Counted from the stretch's first letter, positions 13,849-22,842 are shown. The stretch: 64,000 nt of DNA from Chloroflexota bacterium (GCA_016219545.1 JACRMH010000066.1:1-64000), one strand, 5' to 3'. Numbers and translations: made by a program. The notes: generated by a model from the sequence alone, not told the origin.

Positions 13849-16704
13849 ATGGCAGATAACGCTTTCGTCAAAATTGGAACGGCGCTTCTCAAACACCAAG
13901 TCAAGAAACTGGTGGGCGAGGAGGCTATGGGTGCCATCGGCGCGGAACTCGCGGATATTGGCGGGGATAAACTCGATGCATGGCTGGGCGATAAATCCAC
14001 GATTGCGGAAATCGAAAAAGCCGCAACCACCGCACGCGAATTATTTCACGGCAAAGTGAATGATGATGAAGTGGAACAATGGATGGTGATGTTGCCCATC
14101 CATGATCTGCCCGCTGTACTTTCTGCCATCGAAGAATTACCAAAATCCCCTGACGAAACCAAACTTGAAAATGCCTTGCGCGAATCCATTGCGCTGAATT
14201 GGAAGAGACTTTCTCCCGCGCAAGTGGATAACGCAGTTAATGCATTTTTGTCTTCATTGCGGAGTGCAATACTCCCTATCAAAGAACAGACTTTGATGGT
14301 CATTGGTCGCTCGGTCTTGCGGACGGAAGAGATGGTTCAACAACTGTTGAAACTTGCGAATAATTCGAAAGCCTTGACACATGACACTCGAACACCTGAC
14401 ACCTCTTTCCACACCGGCTGGTTCTTTGGTCATCGCTATGGCGACATCGAAAACTTTACTGGCAGAACCGCAGAACTCAAAATGCTCAGCGATTGGCTGG
14501 ATAATGACAAGGATAATTTGCTAATCCTTCGCGCACTTGGGGGATTTGGTAAGTCAATTTTGTCATGGCAATGGTTCAACAACAATGTTGATAAAACAAA
14601 ATGGCAGACGGCGGTTTGGTGGTCGTTCTATGAAAAGGAATCGGGCTTTGAGAGTTTTCTCGCGGAGACGCTGAAACATCTCGGGGTGGAGGTCAAAGAG
14701 TCCGCGCGGCAGCAGGTCAATGATTTGCTGGAAGCGCTGCGCGGGACGAACATCCTGATCGTGCTGGACGGCTTCGAGCGCTTGCTGCGTCAATACGGCA
14801 GGATGGATGCAGCCCTGCAAAGCGATGACGAGGACGCTGACATTGACCCATCCCAGCGCGATTGCTCCTCCCCGCTGACAGAAACCTTCCTGCGCGGCTT
14901 GAGCGGCGCGGGGATGAAGTCCAAAGTCTTGATGACCACGCGCCTGTGTCCGCGTGTGCTGGAGAGCGCCGACGGCAAACTGCTCAAAGGCTGTCGCGAG
15001 GAGCCGCTCGCCGCCTTCTCGCCCGAGGACGCGGTGACGTACTTCCACAACGAGGGAATCAAAGCCACGCGGGTCGAGATCATCGAAGTGTGTTCCGCGT
15101 ATGGCTATCACCCGTTGAGTTTGAGCCTGCTGGTCGGTTTGATCAACGAAGACCACGCGCATCGCGGCGATATTGAGGCGGTAAAGAATCTGGAAATCTT
15201 CGAGGACGTCAAAGCCAGACGACATCACGTTTTGGAGCGCGCCTACGGCAGTTTAGCCCCCGAGCGCAGGGATTTGCTGAGCAAGATTTCCTGCTTTCGC
15301 GGCTCGATGGAATACGCCGTGCTCAAAAAGGTGTTCCCCAGTCCCGACCTGGACAAAGCCCTGCTCGACCTGCGCAAGCGCGGACTGCTGCAATACGCGG
15401 GCGAGACCCAACGCTACGATATGCACCCGATTGTGCGGCATTATGCCTACAACCATTTCACGGACGAGAAGCGGCGCAAAGAGGCGCACATCGGACTTAT
15501 CATGCACTTTATTGACGTCATGCCCGTGACGAACAAGAATGTGAAAACGCTGGAAGACCTCACGCCCGTCATCGAACTGTATCATCACATGGTTAGGGCG
15601 GGGAATTTGGATGACGCATGGAAGTTATATTATGACCGACTTCAAGAAGCCATTTATTTTCAATTCGGCGCATATCAATTAGAGATTGAACTTTTACGCG
15701 CTTTATTTCTTGACGGCGAAGACAAACCGCCGCGCTTGAAAAGAGAAGACGCACAAGCATGGACTCTCAATGAACTCGCTGGCTCCTATTCCGTCAGTGG
15801 ACAACCGCGCAGCGTCATTCCACTAACGGAAATGACCAATGACATTTACGAGAATAAAACGAAATACAAGAAACATCTTGCCATTGGGCTGGGAAATGTG
15901 GCGACACAGCAACTGGTCATCGGCGTGCTGAGTTCCGCTGAGCGCAATCTGCGCCGCTATATTGAACTCAATATCGAATTGGGAATTGAAGCAGAAAATG
16001 CGGACGCTTGGAATGAGGTAGGAAGATTATTGTTGTATCGTGGCTTATGGAAAGAAGCAGAAGACGAATTTCAAACAAGTCAAAAGTTGTTTGAAAAAAA
16101 GCACGATATTCAAGGTCAATCCGTTTTATGGTCATACCGCGCCCTGCGTTTCCTGCTCATGGCGAGGGAGGCGGCTGGCAGTAATAAATTGCAAATCGAA
16201 AATCTGAAATCGTCAATCGAATGTGCCCAACACGCCCTTGAACTGGCAGATAAAACGGCAAAAATACAACACCCATATCCCAGAGATTATGTCCGTGCTT
16301 ACTGGCTTCTTGGTTCAGCCTATCGTGCGAATAACGAATTGACTTTGGCAGAAGAAAACCTGTCCAAAGCGCTCAATCTGTGTCGGCAAATCAATTCCGT
16401 TGACGCAGAAGCCGACATTCTGCTCGACTTGGCGCGGTTGCGTTACACCCAAGGCGATTTTAGGGACACGCAGGAAAAAGCGTCCGAGGCACTGATGATC
16501 ACGGAGCGTAGCGGGTATGTGTTGCAGGGGGCGGATGTGAATCTCTTCCTTGCTCAATACGCGTTGGAGCAGGAGAAAGATAAAGCCAAGGCAAAGCAAT
16601 TTGCTGAGACTGCATTGAGACTCGCACATTGCGATGATGGTCCGCCGTATTATTACAAGGTTGCGTATGAAGAGGCGGAACGTTTTCTTGAAAAATTAAA
16701 ATAG
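13849..16704 (+). CDS. STAND (NB-ARC-like) NTPase with TPR repeats
   Basis: 951 residues. A helical N-terminal region of unknown role (about 1-180) precedes FTGRTAELKML and the P-loop ALGGFGKS (residues 229-236). Walker B is NILIVLDGFER (301-311), sensor-like KVLMTTR is at 359-365, a GxP-like GYHPLSLSL follows, and MHPIVRHYAY resembles the MHD motif of the winged helix. The last 350 residues are TPR-like helices (AWNEVGRLLLYRGLWKEAEDEF; AYWLLGSAYRANNELTLAEENL). STAND proteins are ligand-triggered switches used in signalling, cell death or antiphage defence. The trigger and output are unknown. The gene stands alone and is bordered by repeats on both sides. Confidence 0.85.
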   Translation: MADNAFVKIGTALLKHQVKKLVGEEAMGAIGAELADIGGDKLDAWLGDKSTIAEIEKAATTARELFHGKVNDDEVEQWMVMLPIHDLPAVLSAIEELPKSPDETKLENALRESIALNWKRLSPAQVDNAVNAFLSSLRSAILPIKEQTLMVIGRSVLRTEEMVQQLLKLANNSKALTHDTRTPDTSFHTGWFFGHRYGDIENFTGRTAELKMLSDWLDNDKDNLLILRALGGFGKSILSWQWFNNNVDKTKWQTAVWWSFYEKESGFESFLAETLKHLGVEVKESARQQVNDLLEALRGTNILIVLDGFERLLRQYGRMDAALQSDDEDADIDPSQRDCSSPLTETFLRGLSGAGMKSKVLMTTRLCPRVLESADGKLLKGCREEPLAAFSPEDAVTYFHNEGIKATRVEIIEVCSAYGYHPLSLSLLVGLINEDHAHRGDIEAVKNLEIFEDVKARRHHVLERAYGSLAPERRDLLSKISCFRGSMEYAVLKKVFPSPDLDKALLDLRKRGLLQYAGETQRYDMHPIVRHYAYNHFTDEKRRKEAHIGLIMHFIDVMPVTNKNVKTLEDLTPVIELYHHMVRAGNLDDAWKLYYDRLQEAIYFQFGAYQLEIELLRALFLDGEDKPPRLKREDAQAWTLNELAGSYSVSGQPRSVIPLTEMTNDIYENKTKYKKHLAIGLGNVATQQLVIGVLSSAERNLRRYIELNIELGIEAENADAWNEVGRLLLYRGLWKEAEDEFQTSQKLFEKKHDIQGQSVLWSYRALRFLLMAREAAGSNKLQIENLKSSIECAQHALELADKTAKIQHPYPRDYVRAYWLLGSAYRANNELTLAEENLSKALNLCRQINSVDAEADILLDLARLRYTQGDFRDTQEKASEALMITERSGYVLQGADVNLFLAQYALEQEKDKAKAKQFAETALRLAHCDDGPPYYYKVAYEEAERFLEKLK

Positions 16705-16707
16705 CAA

Positions 16708-16820
16708 ATGTCGTTGCGAGAGCGCTCCTGTTTTTTGCCCGAAGCAATCTCCTATAACAAACATACTTTTGTTACGAGGAGATTGCTTCGTCGCCGCTAC
16801 GCGGCTTCTCGCAACGACAT
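16708..16820. repeat. Interspersed repeat, GTCGTTGCGAGAG/GAAGCAATCTCC family, copy 3
   Basis: Ends ATGTCGTTGCGAGAGCGC and GGCTTCTCGCAACGACAT, inner arms GAAGCAATCTCC and GGAGATTGCTTCG. It starts four bases after the STAND gene stop. Confidence 0.85.
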
Positions 16821-16833
16821 GCTTATCTCATAT

Positions 16834-16862
16834 TTGACATCCCCTCCCTTTTTTGCTACACT
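16834..16862 (+). promoter_or_regulatory. Promoter of the purine-catabolism locus
   Basis: -35 TTGACA (16834-16839), 17-base spacer, -10 TACACT (16857-16862). The leader before the ATG at 16916 is about 45 bases and contains a perfect palindrome. Confidence 0.75.
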
Positions 16863-16865
16863 AGA

Positions 16866-16880
16866 AGTTGTCAGACAACT
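16866..16880. promoter_or_regulatory. Candidate GntR operator AGTTGTCAGACAACT
   Basis: A perfect 15-base palindrome starting four bases after the -10, over the predicted transcription start. The TTGTC-n-GACAA form resembles HutC/UTRA-type GntR operators. The GntR/UTRA regulator at 20246 is the obvious candidate repressor. Confidence 0.55.
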
Positions 16881-16915
16881 AGACTAATTACTGATCTCTG
16901 ATTACAGGATACCCC

Positions 16916-18295
16916 ATGACAACCCTCCTCGTAAAGAACGCACACATTGTCACCATGGACGACCATCAACGGGAGATTCCCGAGGGTGGTCTTTTTATTC
17001 GGCGCGGACTCATTCAAGAGGTCGGCCCGATGCGCGAACTTCCCGAAACCGCCGATGAAGTCCTCGACCTCAAAGGTCACATCGTTTTCCCCGGTCTCGT
17101 CAACACCCACCATCATTTTTATCAAACCCTCACGCGCGCCGTCCCTGCCGCGCAGGATGCCAACCTTTTCAACTGGCTCAAAACTTTATATCCCATTTGG
17201 GCGCGCCTCACTCCCGAAGATATTTTTGTTTCGACTCAGACCGCGCTGGCAGAACTCGCCCTTTCGGGATGTACCACCGCAGCCGATCATCTCTACCTGT
17301 TTCCGAACGGTTCAAAACTGGACGATGAAATTGCTGCGGCCTCCGAAATAGGATTACGCCTGCAAGCATCGCGCGGCTCGATGAGCCTCGGCGAATCCCA
17401 GGGCGGACTCCCGCCCGATTCAGTGGTGGACACCGAAGACAACATCCTCAAAGACTCGCAGCGTCTTATCGAAAAATATCACGACGCCAAAACAGGCGCG
17501 ATGACCCAGATCGTACTTGCGCCATGTTCGCCTTTCAGCGTTTCCGGCGAATTGATTAAACAGTCCGCGAAAATGGCGCGTCAATACGGCGTGCATTTGC
17601 ATACGCATCTTGCCGAAACTGAAGATGAAGAACATTTTTGTGTGGCTAAATTTGGATACCGCCCCGTTGGGTATATGCAATCCGTGGATTGGGTCGGCAG
17701 CGATGTTTGGTTCGCGCATGCAGTCTGGGTAAATTACGAGGAAGTCAGAGTCTTTGCCAAGCATAATTGCGGAGTGGCGCATTGTCCCACCTCCAACATG
17801 CGGCTGGCTTCGGGCATTGCCCCTATCAAAAATTATCTCAAGGCGGGCGTGAATGTTGGCTTGGGCGTAGACGGCTCCGCCTCCAACGATGGCTCGAATC
17901 TTTTATCCGAAGTCCGCAATGCCATGCTGGTCTCGCGCGTCAACGATGGCATGACAGGTTTCTCGTTATCCAATGATCCTTCGCGCAAATTGATGACGGC
18001 CCGCGAAGCCCTGCATTTGGGCACACGCGGCGGCGCGGCGGTCTTGGGACGTAACGACATTGGCAGCCTCGAGGTTGGCAAATGCGCCGACTTCTTCGCC
18101 GTGAATCTTAATCGCATCGGCTTTGCAGGGATGCACGATCCTGTCGCGGCCGTTGTCTTTGGTCAACCCGCAAATGTGGATTACACCGTGGTCAATGGGA
18201 AGTTCATTGTGAAGGAAGGTCAACTCGTTACGGTGGATGAGCGCAAGTTGGTTGAGAGACATAATAAGGCTGCAAAAAAATTGTTAGCAGGTTAG
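16916..18295 (+). CDS. 8-oxoguanine deaminase (amidohydrolase family)
   Basis: 459 residues. It belongs to the metal-dependent amidohydrolase superfamily; residues 59-74, PGLVNTHHHFYQTLTR, are highly characteristic of 8-oxoguanine deaminase, as are LFNWLKTLYPIWARLTPE, CTTAADHLYLFP and LAPCSPFSV. Metal ligands include the H65-H67 region, the HLHTHLAETEDEE histidine and D in GLGVDGSASND. The enzyme converts 8-oxoguanine to urate plus ammonia, which places it in purine breakdown. It is the first gene after a good promoter and candidate operator, upstream of adenine deaminase. Alternative close relatives are SsnA-type or triazine hydrolases, which I consider less likely. Confidence 0.88.
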   Translation: MTTLLVKNAHIVTMDDHQREIPEGGLFIRRGLIQEVGPMRELPETADEVLDLKGHIVFPGLVNTHHHFYQTLTRAVPAAQDANLFNWLKTLYPIWARLTPEDIFVSTQTALAELALSGCTTAADHLYLFPNGSKLDDEIAAASEIGLRLQASRGSMSLGESQGGLPPDSVVDTEDNILKDSQRLIEKYHDAKTGAMTQIVLAPCSPFSVSGELIKQSAKMARQYGVHLHTHLAETEDEEHFCVAKFGYRPVGYMQSVDWVGSDVWFAHAVWVNYEEVRVFAKHNCGVAHCPTSNMRLASGIAPIKNYLKAGVNVGLGVDGSASNDGSNLLSEVRNAMLVSRVNDGMTGFSLSNDPSRKLMTAREALHLGTRGGAAVLGRNDIGSLEVGKCADFFAVNLNRIGFAGMHDPVAAVVFGQPANVDYTVVNGKFIVKEGQLVTVDERKLVERHNKAAKKLLAG

Positions 18296-18296
18296 A

Positions 18297-18356
18297 AAGT
18301 TTGAAGGTTTGAACGTTCTAACCTTCAAACTTGTAAACTTTCCAACTTGAAACGGA
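18297..18356. repeat. Short-word hairpin repeat between the two deaminase genes
   Basis: AGAAAGTTTGAAGGTTTGAA on the left is mirrored by TTCAAACTTGTAAACTTTCC on the right, with a central GGTTTGAACGTTCTAACC-like core. Built from variable short words like the repeats at 5984, 23803, 24837 and 26895. Confidence 0.6.
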
Positions 18357-18362
18357 GAAAAA

Positions 18363-20153
18363 TTGACTTCATCTACCAAACTTACAACTTCCCTCATTGA
18401 TGTTGCCATGGGACGCTCTCACGCCGACCTTGTCATTCGCGGCGGAAAATGGGTCAGCGTGCAAACGGGCGAGATCGTTCCCAAAACTGACATTGCCATT
18501 GTCAATGGTCATATTGCCTATGTTGGCGCGGATGCGAGTCATACCATTGGCAAAAAGACAAAAGTGATCGAAGCCAACGGGCATTATCTTGTGCCGGGTT
18601 TGCTCGACGCACACATGCATGTTGAGTCGGGCATGGTCACGGTGACGGAATTTGTCCGCGCGGTGGCAGTGCGCGGCATGACCGGCATGTTCATTGACCC
18701 GCATGAGATTGCGAATGTCTTTGGGCTAAAAGGCGTCAAGTTGATGTTGAATGAGGCGCAAAAACAGCCGATCCATGTTTGGGTGCAGATGCCTTCGTGC
18801 GTGCCATCGTCACCGGGGTTTGAGAGGACGGGCGCGACCATTGGTCCAAGGGATGTGGCCGAAGCAATGGAATGGAAGGGCATCATTGGGCTCGGCGAGA
18901 TGATGAATTTTCCGGCTGTTGCCAAAAGCGATAAAAAATTGCTCGATGAAATGTCCGCGACCCATGCGGCCGGCAAGACCATCGGCGGGCATTACGCCTC
19001 ACCTGATTTGGGTCTGCCGTTTCATGGATACATTGCCGGTGGCGCGGAAGACGATCACGAAGGCACGCGCCTCGAAGATGCAGTTGCCCGGGCGCGTCAG
19101 GGCATGAAGGTCATGTTGAGATACGGCTCTGCCTGGCACGATGTTGCGATCGGGGTCAAAGCCATTACCGAAAAGAAATTGGATTCGCGCCGCTTCATTC
19201 TCTGCACCGATGACTCACACGCCGCGACTCTTACGAATGAAGGTCACATGGATCGAGTCCTACACCATGCCATTTCAGAGGGACTCAACCCGATGACCGC
19301 CCTGCAAATGATGACGATCAATACGGCTGAACATTTTGGGCTCACCAAGGAAATGGGCATGATCGCCCCCGGTCGCTGGGCGGATGTGTTGCTCGTGGAT
19401 GACTTGATGAATTTCAAGGCTGATGTCGTTATCGCCAGGGGACAGGTCATTGCGGAGAATGGCAAGCTGCAAATCACATTGCCTGTGGTGAAGCATCCGA
19501 AATGGGCGACCAGGTCTGTCCATTTGAAGCGGGCTCTCAAAGCAGAAGATTTTGCCCTTCGGACGAGAGCAGATCACGGGTCAAGTATTGAAGCGCATGT
19601 TATCGGCGTGATCGAAAACCAGGCGCCCACGAAACATCTCAAAGTGAAAGTCAATGCCGAAAACGGGGAAGTCAAAACAGACATGAAGAGTGATCTTGCG
19701 AAGATCGCCTTGGTGGAACGTCATCGCGCTACGGGTGGCGTGACGGTTGGTCTAGTAAGCGGTTTTGGCTTGAATCAAAAATGCGCAATCGCTTCAACGG
19801 TGGCGCATGACTGCCATCACATGATCGTAGCCGGCACGGATGAGGATTGCATGGCTCTTGCCGTGAATGAATTGGCGAAGTGCGGCGGCGGACAGATCGT
19901 TGTGAAAGATGGGAAAGTGATCGGGCAGGTGGAGTTGCAGCTTGCGGGGCTGATGTCCACCGAGCGCGCAGATGTGGTGGCAAAGAAAGCTTCCACCGTG
20001 TTGAATGGTTTTATGGAATGTGGATGCAAGTTGAATAACCCGAATATGCAATTGAGTTTGCTCGGGCTGGTGGTCATCCCTGAGTTAAGAATTTCAGACA
20101 AGGGACTTGTGGACGTGACTAATTTTGATTTTATATCGGTGCTGGATGAGTAA
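18363..20153 (+). CDS. ade: Adenine deaminase
   Basis: 596 residues, the usual length. It converts adenine to hypoxanthine plus ammonia. Metal-binding H84 and H86 are in PGLLDAHMHVESG; further signatures are MFIDPHEIANVFG, CTDDSHA and the C-terminal domain with HDCHHMIVAGTDEDCM. The start is a TTG at 18363, six bases after CGGAGAA; no ATG upstream gives a better N-terminus, and the next ATG (codon 16) would remove the first conserved segment. It follows the 8-oxoguanine deaminase gene with a repeat in between and is probably in the same transcript. Confidence 0.93.
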   Translation: MTSSTKLTTSLIDVAMGRSHADLVIRGGKWVSVQTGEIVPKTDIAIVNGHIAYVGADASHTIGKKTKVIEANGHYLVPGLLDAHMHVESGMVTVTEFVRAVAVRGMTGMFIDPHEIANVFGLKGVKLMLNEAQKQPIHVWVQMPSCVPSSPGFERTGATIGPRDVAEAMEWKGIIGLGEMMNFPAVAKSDKKLLDEMSATHAAGKTIGGHYASPDLGLPFHGYIAGGAEDDHEGTRLEDAVARARQGMKVMLRYGSAWHDVAIGVKAITEKKLDSRRFILCTDDSHAATLTNEGHMDRVLHHAISEGLNPMTALQMMTINTAEHFGLTKEMGMIAPGRWADVLLVDDLMNFKADVVIARGQVIAENGKLQITLPVVKHPKWATRSVHLKRALKAEDFALRTRADHGSSIEAHVIGVIENQAPTKHLKVKVNAENGEVKTDMKSDLAKIALVERHRATGGVTVGLVSGFGLNQKCAIASTVAHDCHHMIVAGTDEDCMALAVNELAKCGGGQIVVKDGKVIGQVELQLAGLMSTERADVVAKKASTVLNGFMECGCKLNNPNMQLSLLGLVVIPELRISDKGLVDVTNFDFISVLDE

Positions 20154-20160
20154 AAGACCC

Positions 20161-20222
20161 AGCCACAGAGTTCACAGAGACTTATGAGAAAAACCTCAGA
20201 GAACTCTGTGGTCTCTGTGGCT
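20161..20222. repeat. CACAGAG-family miniature element (gene-free copy)
   Basis: Arms AGCCACAGAGTTCACAGAGA and CTCTGTGGTCTCTGTGGCT, with TTATGAG/CTCAGAG next to a small A-rich loop. It has the same ends as the 20961-21482 cassette but no gene. It begins eight bases after the ade stop codon. Confidence 0.85.
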
Positions 20223-20245
20223 AAAAAAGAAGAAGCGAGTTAATC

Positions 20246-20959
20246 ATGTCAAATTTTCCATTTCAACGTTTACAAGCAGACCTCGCCGCCTTGATCGCGC
20301 GCACGCCGGCCGGTCAGCGCCTGGTGTCTGAACCTGAACTTGCAAAACAGCTTGGCGTCTCGCGCGCCACATTGCGTGAGGCGATGCGCATGTTCGAAAC
20401 GCAGGGACTCATCCGCCGCAGGCAGGGCTCGGGTACTTTTGTGGTCGGCAAGGTGCAGGCCTTGGAAAGCGGACTCGAAGTGCTCGAAAGCCTTGAGACC
20501 ATGGCCAAGCGGCTCGATCTTGAGATCACAGTCAGCGATTTGCAGGTGGAGCAAACCTCAGCGGATGAAACCCTCTCTGCGGGATTGAATGTTGCCATAG
20601 GCGCACAACTTTCCCGCGTGCGCCGAGTCATCCGCGCCGATGGACGACCGGTCGCTTATCTTGTGGATATATTGCCAGAGGACATCCTGCGTATTAACGA
20701 TCTGCCCAACGATTTCCACGGCTCGGTCCTGGACTTTTTGCTTGGGCGCGGCGATCCTTTGAAGACTTCTCGCGCGAATGTCAGTGCCATCGGCGCAACC
20801 GCAGAAGTAGCCAAGGCGCTAGAGATCCAGCGCGGCGATGTGCTGTTGCATTTCTATTCGCAGTTGTTCGATGTCAACGGCAAGGTTGTGGATTACTCAT
20901 TGACTTACTTTATCCCGGGCTATTTCAATTTTCATATTGTAAGGCGCGTGGGTGGCTGA
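20246..20959 (+). CDS. GntR family transcriptional regulator (UTRA domain)
   Basis: 237 residues. Residues 1-70 are a GntR winged helix (RLVSEPELAKQLGVSRATLREAMRMFETQGLIRRRQGSGTF). Residues 80-237 are a UTRA effector domain (LSRVRRVIRADGRPVAYLVDILP; VVDYSLTYFIPGYFNFHIVRR). Regulators of this subgroup repress catabolic or uptake genes until a pathway ligand binds. Its place inside the purine locus suggests a purine-derived effector. The palindrome at 16866-16880 is a candidate target. An AGAAGAAGCGAG stretch upstream supplies the ribosome site. Confidence 0.9.
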   Translation: MSNFPFQRLQADLAALIARTPAGQRLVSEPELAKQLGVSRATLREAMRMFETQGLIRRRQGSGTFVVGKVQALESGLEVLESLETMAKRLDLEITVSDLQVEQTSADETLSAGLNVAIGAQLSRVRRVIRADGRPVAYLVDILPEDILRINDLPNDFHGSVLDFLLGRGDPLKTSRANVSAIGATAEVAKALEIQRGDVLLHFYSQLFDVNGKVVDYSLTYFIPGYFNFHIVRRVGG

Positions 20960-20960
20960 T

Positions 20961-21482
20961 TTGCCACAGAGAGCACAGAGTTAATGAGATTTGTTGAGTG
21001 GCAGTTGAGGAAATTATTTTTTGGATTTTATTATATGATGATGAAAAACTTTCCAACAAAGGTTATGCCTGAGAATGACGATCCATTAACTCGCAGAATC
21101 ATTGCCTGTGCCATTGAAGTTCACAAAAAATTAGGACCTGGCTTGCTTGAAAAACTATATAAAGAAGCAATGGTTATTGAAATGCAACTTGGAAACCTGA
21201 AAGTTGAGAAAAATGTAAAAATTCCAGTTGAATATAGAGGCAGGTCAATTGGAGATTATTATATTGACTTACTGGTTGAAGACAAAGTGATTTTGGAGCT
21301 TAAAAGTGTAGAACGCCATGATCCTGTTTTTGAAGCGCAAATTTTATCTTATATGAAGTTGACGGAGAAGAAAGTGGGACTGCTTATCAACTTTAATTCG
21401 AAAATGGTTAAAGACGGCATAAAGCGATTTGTTCTTTGAGACTCAAAAAAATCTCAGAGTTTCTCTGTGAACTCTGTGGCAA
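20961..21482. mobile_element. Candidate mobile cassette: inverted repeats around a GxxExxY nuclease gene
   Basis: The left end (20961-20999: TTGCCACAGAG, CACAGAG, TGAGATTT, TTGAGT in order) and the reverse complement of the right end (21441-21482) share the same word order over about 40 bases with few mismatches. Between them is only the PD-(D/E)XK gene at 21035-21439. The right repeat begins two bases after its stop codon. The same ends occur without the gene at 20161-20222 and 2884-2960. No transposase is present inside. Confidence 0.65.
21035..21439 (+). CDS. GxxExxY protein, PD-(D/E)XK nuclease superfamily
   Basis: 134 residues. The signature G-x-x-E-x-x-Y is GLLEKLY in KKLGPGLLEKLYKEAM. 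The nuclease-like core is DYYIDLLVEDKVILELKSVE (Asp, then E-L-K), followed by QILSYMKLTEKKVGLLINF. The biochemical role of GxxExxY proteins is not established. ATGs at 21035, 21038 and 21041 are possible starts; an in-frame ATG at 20984 would add 17 residues encoded mainly by the inverted repeat. The gene is more A/T-rich than its neighbours and interrupts the purine locus between the GntR gene and ygeY, which supports insertion. Confidence 0.88.
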   Translation: MMMKNFPTKVMPENDDPLTRRIIACAIEVHKKLGPGLLEKLYKEAMVIEMQLGNLKVEKNVKIPVEYRGRSIGDYYIDLLVEDKVILELKSVERHDPVFEAQILSYMKLTEKKVGLLINFNSKMVKDGIKRFVL

Positions 21483-21511
21483 TAAAAAAATATAATTCTT
21501 GAGGTGTATTA

Positions 21512-22723
21512 ATGAATAAAGTGAACGAAATAAAGAAAAAGGTCGAAGAGAATAGAGAGAATATTATTCAATTCCTGCGTGATATTGTTGCCATCCCCAG
21601 CATGGATGGTCAACTTAAAGAAGTGGGTGAACGCATCGGCGCTGAAATGACAAAGCTCGGATTCGAAGAAGTCCGCTTTGACAAGATGGGTAATATCATG
21701 GGGCGCATCGGGTCCGGCAAGCGGGTCATTGTCTACGACTCGCATATTGATACCGTTGGTATCGGCGATCCCGCCAGTTGGGGCTGGGATCCTTTTAAGG
21801 GTAAGGTTGATAATGGTATTCTCTATGCGCGTGGCGCTTGTGATGAAAAAGGGTCAACGCCCGGCATGATCTATGGCTTGTCGTTTGCAAAAGAATTGGG
21901 TCTGCTCAAAGATACCACCGCATGGTATTTTGGCAACATGGAAGAATGGTGTGACGGCATCGCCCCGAATACGTTCGTGGAAGTGGACCCAAAGATCAAA
22001 CCTGATTTCGTTGTTATCGGTGAACCGACCAAAATGCAGGTTTATCGCGGGCACAAGGGACGTGTCGAATTAAAGGTCATGTCTGTTGGTAAGTCTGCTC
22101 ACGCGGCTTCTCATCATCTCGGTGACAGCGCGCTTTATAAAATGCTTTCTGTTATTTCAGGCATCCGCGATCTTGACGCGCACTTGCACACGGACCCGTT
22201 CCTTGGCAAGGGCACCATCATGGTCACAGACACACGCATCAGCACCGCCTCCATCAACGCCGTACCGGATGGCTTCACCGTTTTCATTGACCGCCGTTTG
22301 ACCTTTGGCGAGTCGAAGGAGCAGGCTGTGCAGCAGGTGAAGGATCTGATCCCCGGATTTCTGCGTGACCAGATCACGGTTGAGGAAATGTTTTACGATG
22401 AGCCATCCTATACAGGCTTTGTCTTCCCCGTTGATAAATATTATCCCGCGTGGGCGTTGGAAGAGTCACATCCCATTGTGCAGGCGGGACAGGAAACCAT
22501 TCAGCAGTTATGGAATGAGAAGCGCGTGGCAAGCAAGTGGAGTTTCTCCACGAACGGCACATATTGGGCCGGCAAGGCAGGAATCCCGTCCATCGGATTT
22601 GGTCCCGGCGATGAAATTTATGCCCACACCAGCCATGAGCAAATTCCGCTGGATGAGGTTGTAGCTGCGACGGAGTTTTACGCATTGTTCCCGAGTATGT
22701 TGAGTGAGAAGATAAACAAGTAA
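21512..22723 (+). CDS. ygeY: YgeY family M20 hydrolase
   Basis: 403 residues. M20 metallopeptidase-like fold with metal ligands H78 and D80 (VYDSHIDTVG), D111 (ARGACDEKG) and the glutamates in NMEEWCDG; the lid domain is GHKGRVELKVMSVGKSAHAASHH. The full pattern matches the YgeY group, annotated as selenium-metabolism hydrolase and encoded beside ygeW, ygeX and xanthine dehydrogenase genes in E. coli and anaerobes, where the set has been tied to anaerobic purine degradation. It likely hydrolyses a ureido or amide intermediate. AATTCTTGAGGTG upstream is the ribosome site. Confidence 0.88.
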   Translation: MNKVNEIKKKVEENRENIIQFLRDIVAIPSMDGQLKEVGERIGAEMTKLGFEEVRFDKMGNIMGRIGSGKRVIVYDSHIDTVGIGDPASWGWDPFKGKVDNGILYARGACDEKGSTPGMIYGLSFAKELGLLKDTTAWYFGNMEEWCDGIAPNTFVEVDPKIKPDFVVIGEPTKMQVYRGHKGRVELKVMSVGKSAHAASHHLGDSALYKMLSVISGIRDLDAHLHTDPFLGKGTIMVTDTRISTASINAVPDGFTVFIDRRLTFGESKEQAVQQVKDLIPGFLRDQITVEEMFYDEPSYTGFVFPVDKYYPAWALEESHPIVQAGQETIQQLWNEKRVASKWSFSTNGTYWAGKAGIPSIGFGPGDEIYAHTSHEQIPLDEVVAATEFYALFPSMLSEKINK

Positions 22724-22756
22724 ACACGTGTTTACTTGTTTATTTGTTTACGTGAG
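22722..22756. repeat. Small hairpin of TAAACA words after ygeY
   Basis: AAACAAGTAAACACG is mirrored by CGTGTTTACTTGTTT, ending in TATTTGTTTACG. It overlaps the last ygeY codons and could act as a weak terminator. Confidence 0.5.
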
Positions 22757-22842
22757 TAACCGCCAAAGAAGGATTCAATCGGAGTTATTAAAGGAGAATT
22801 TGTTCCCGTCAAAATCAAACCACAATTGAATAGGAGGTTCGT

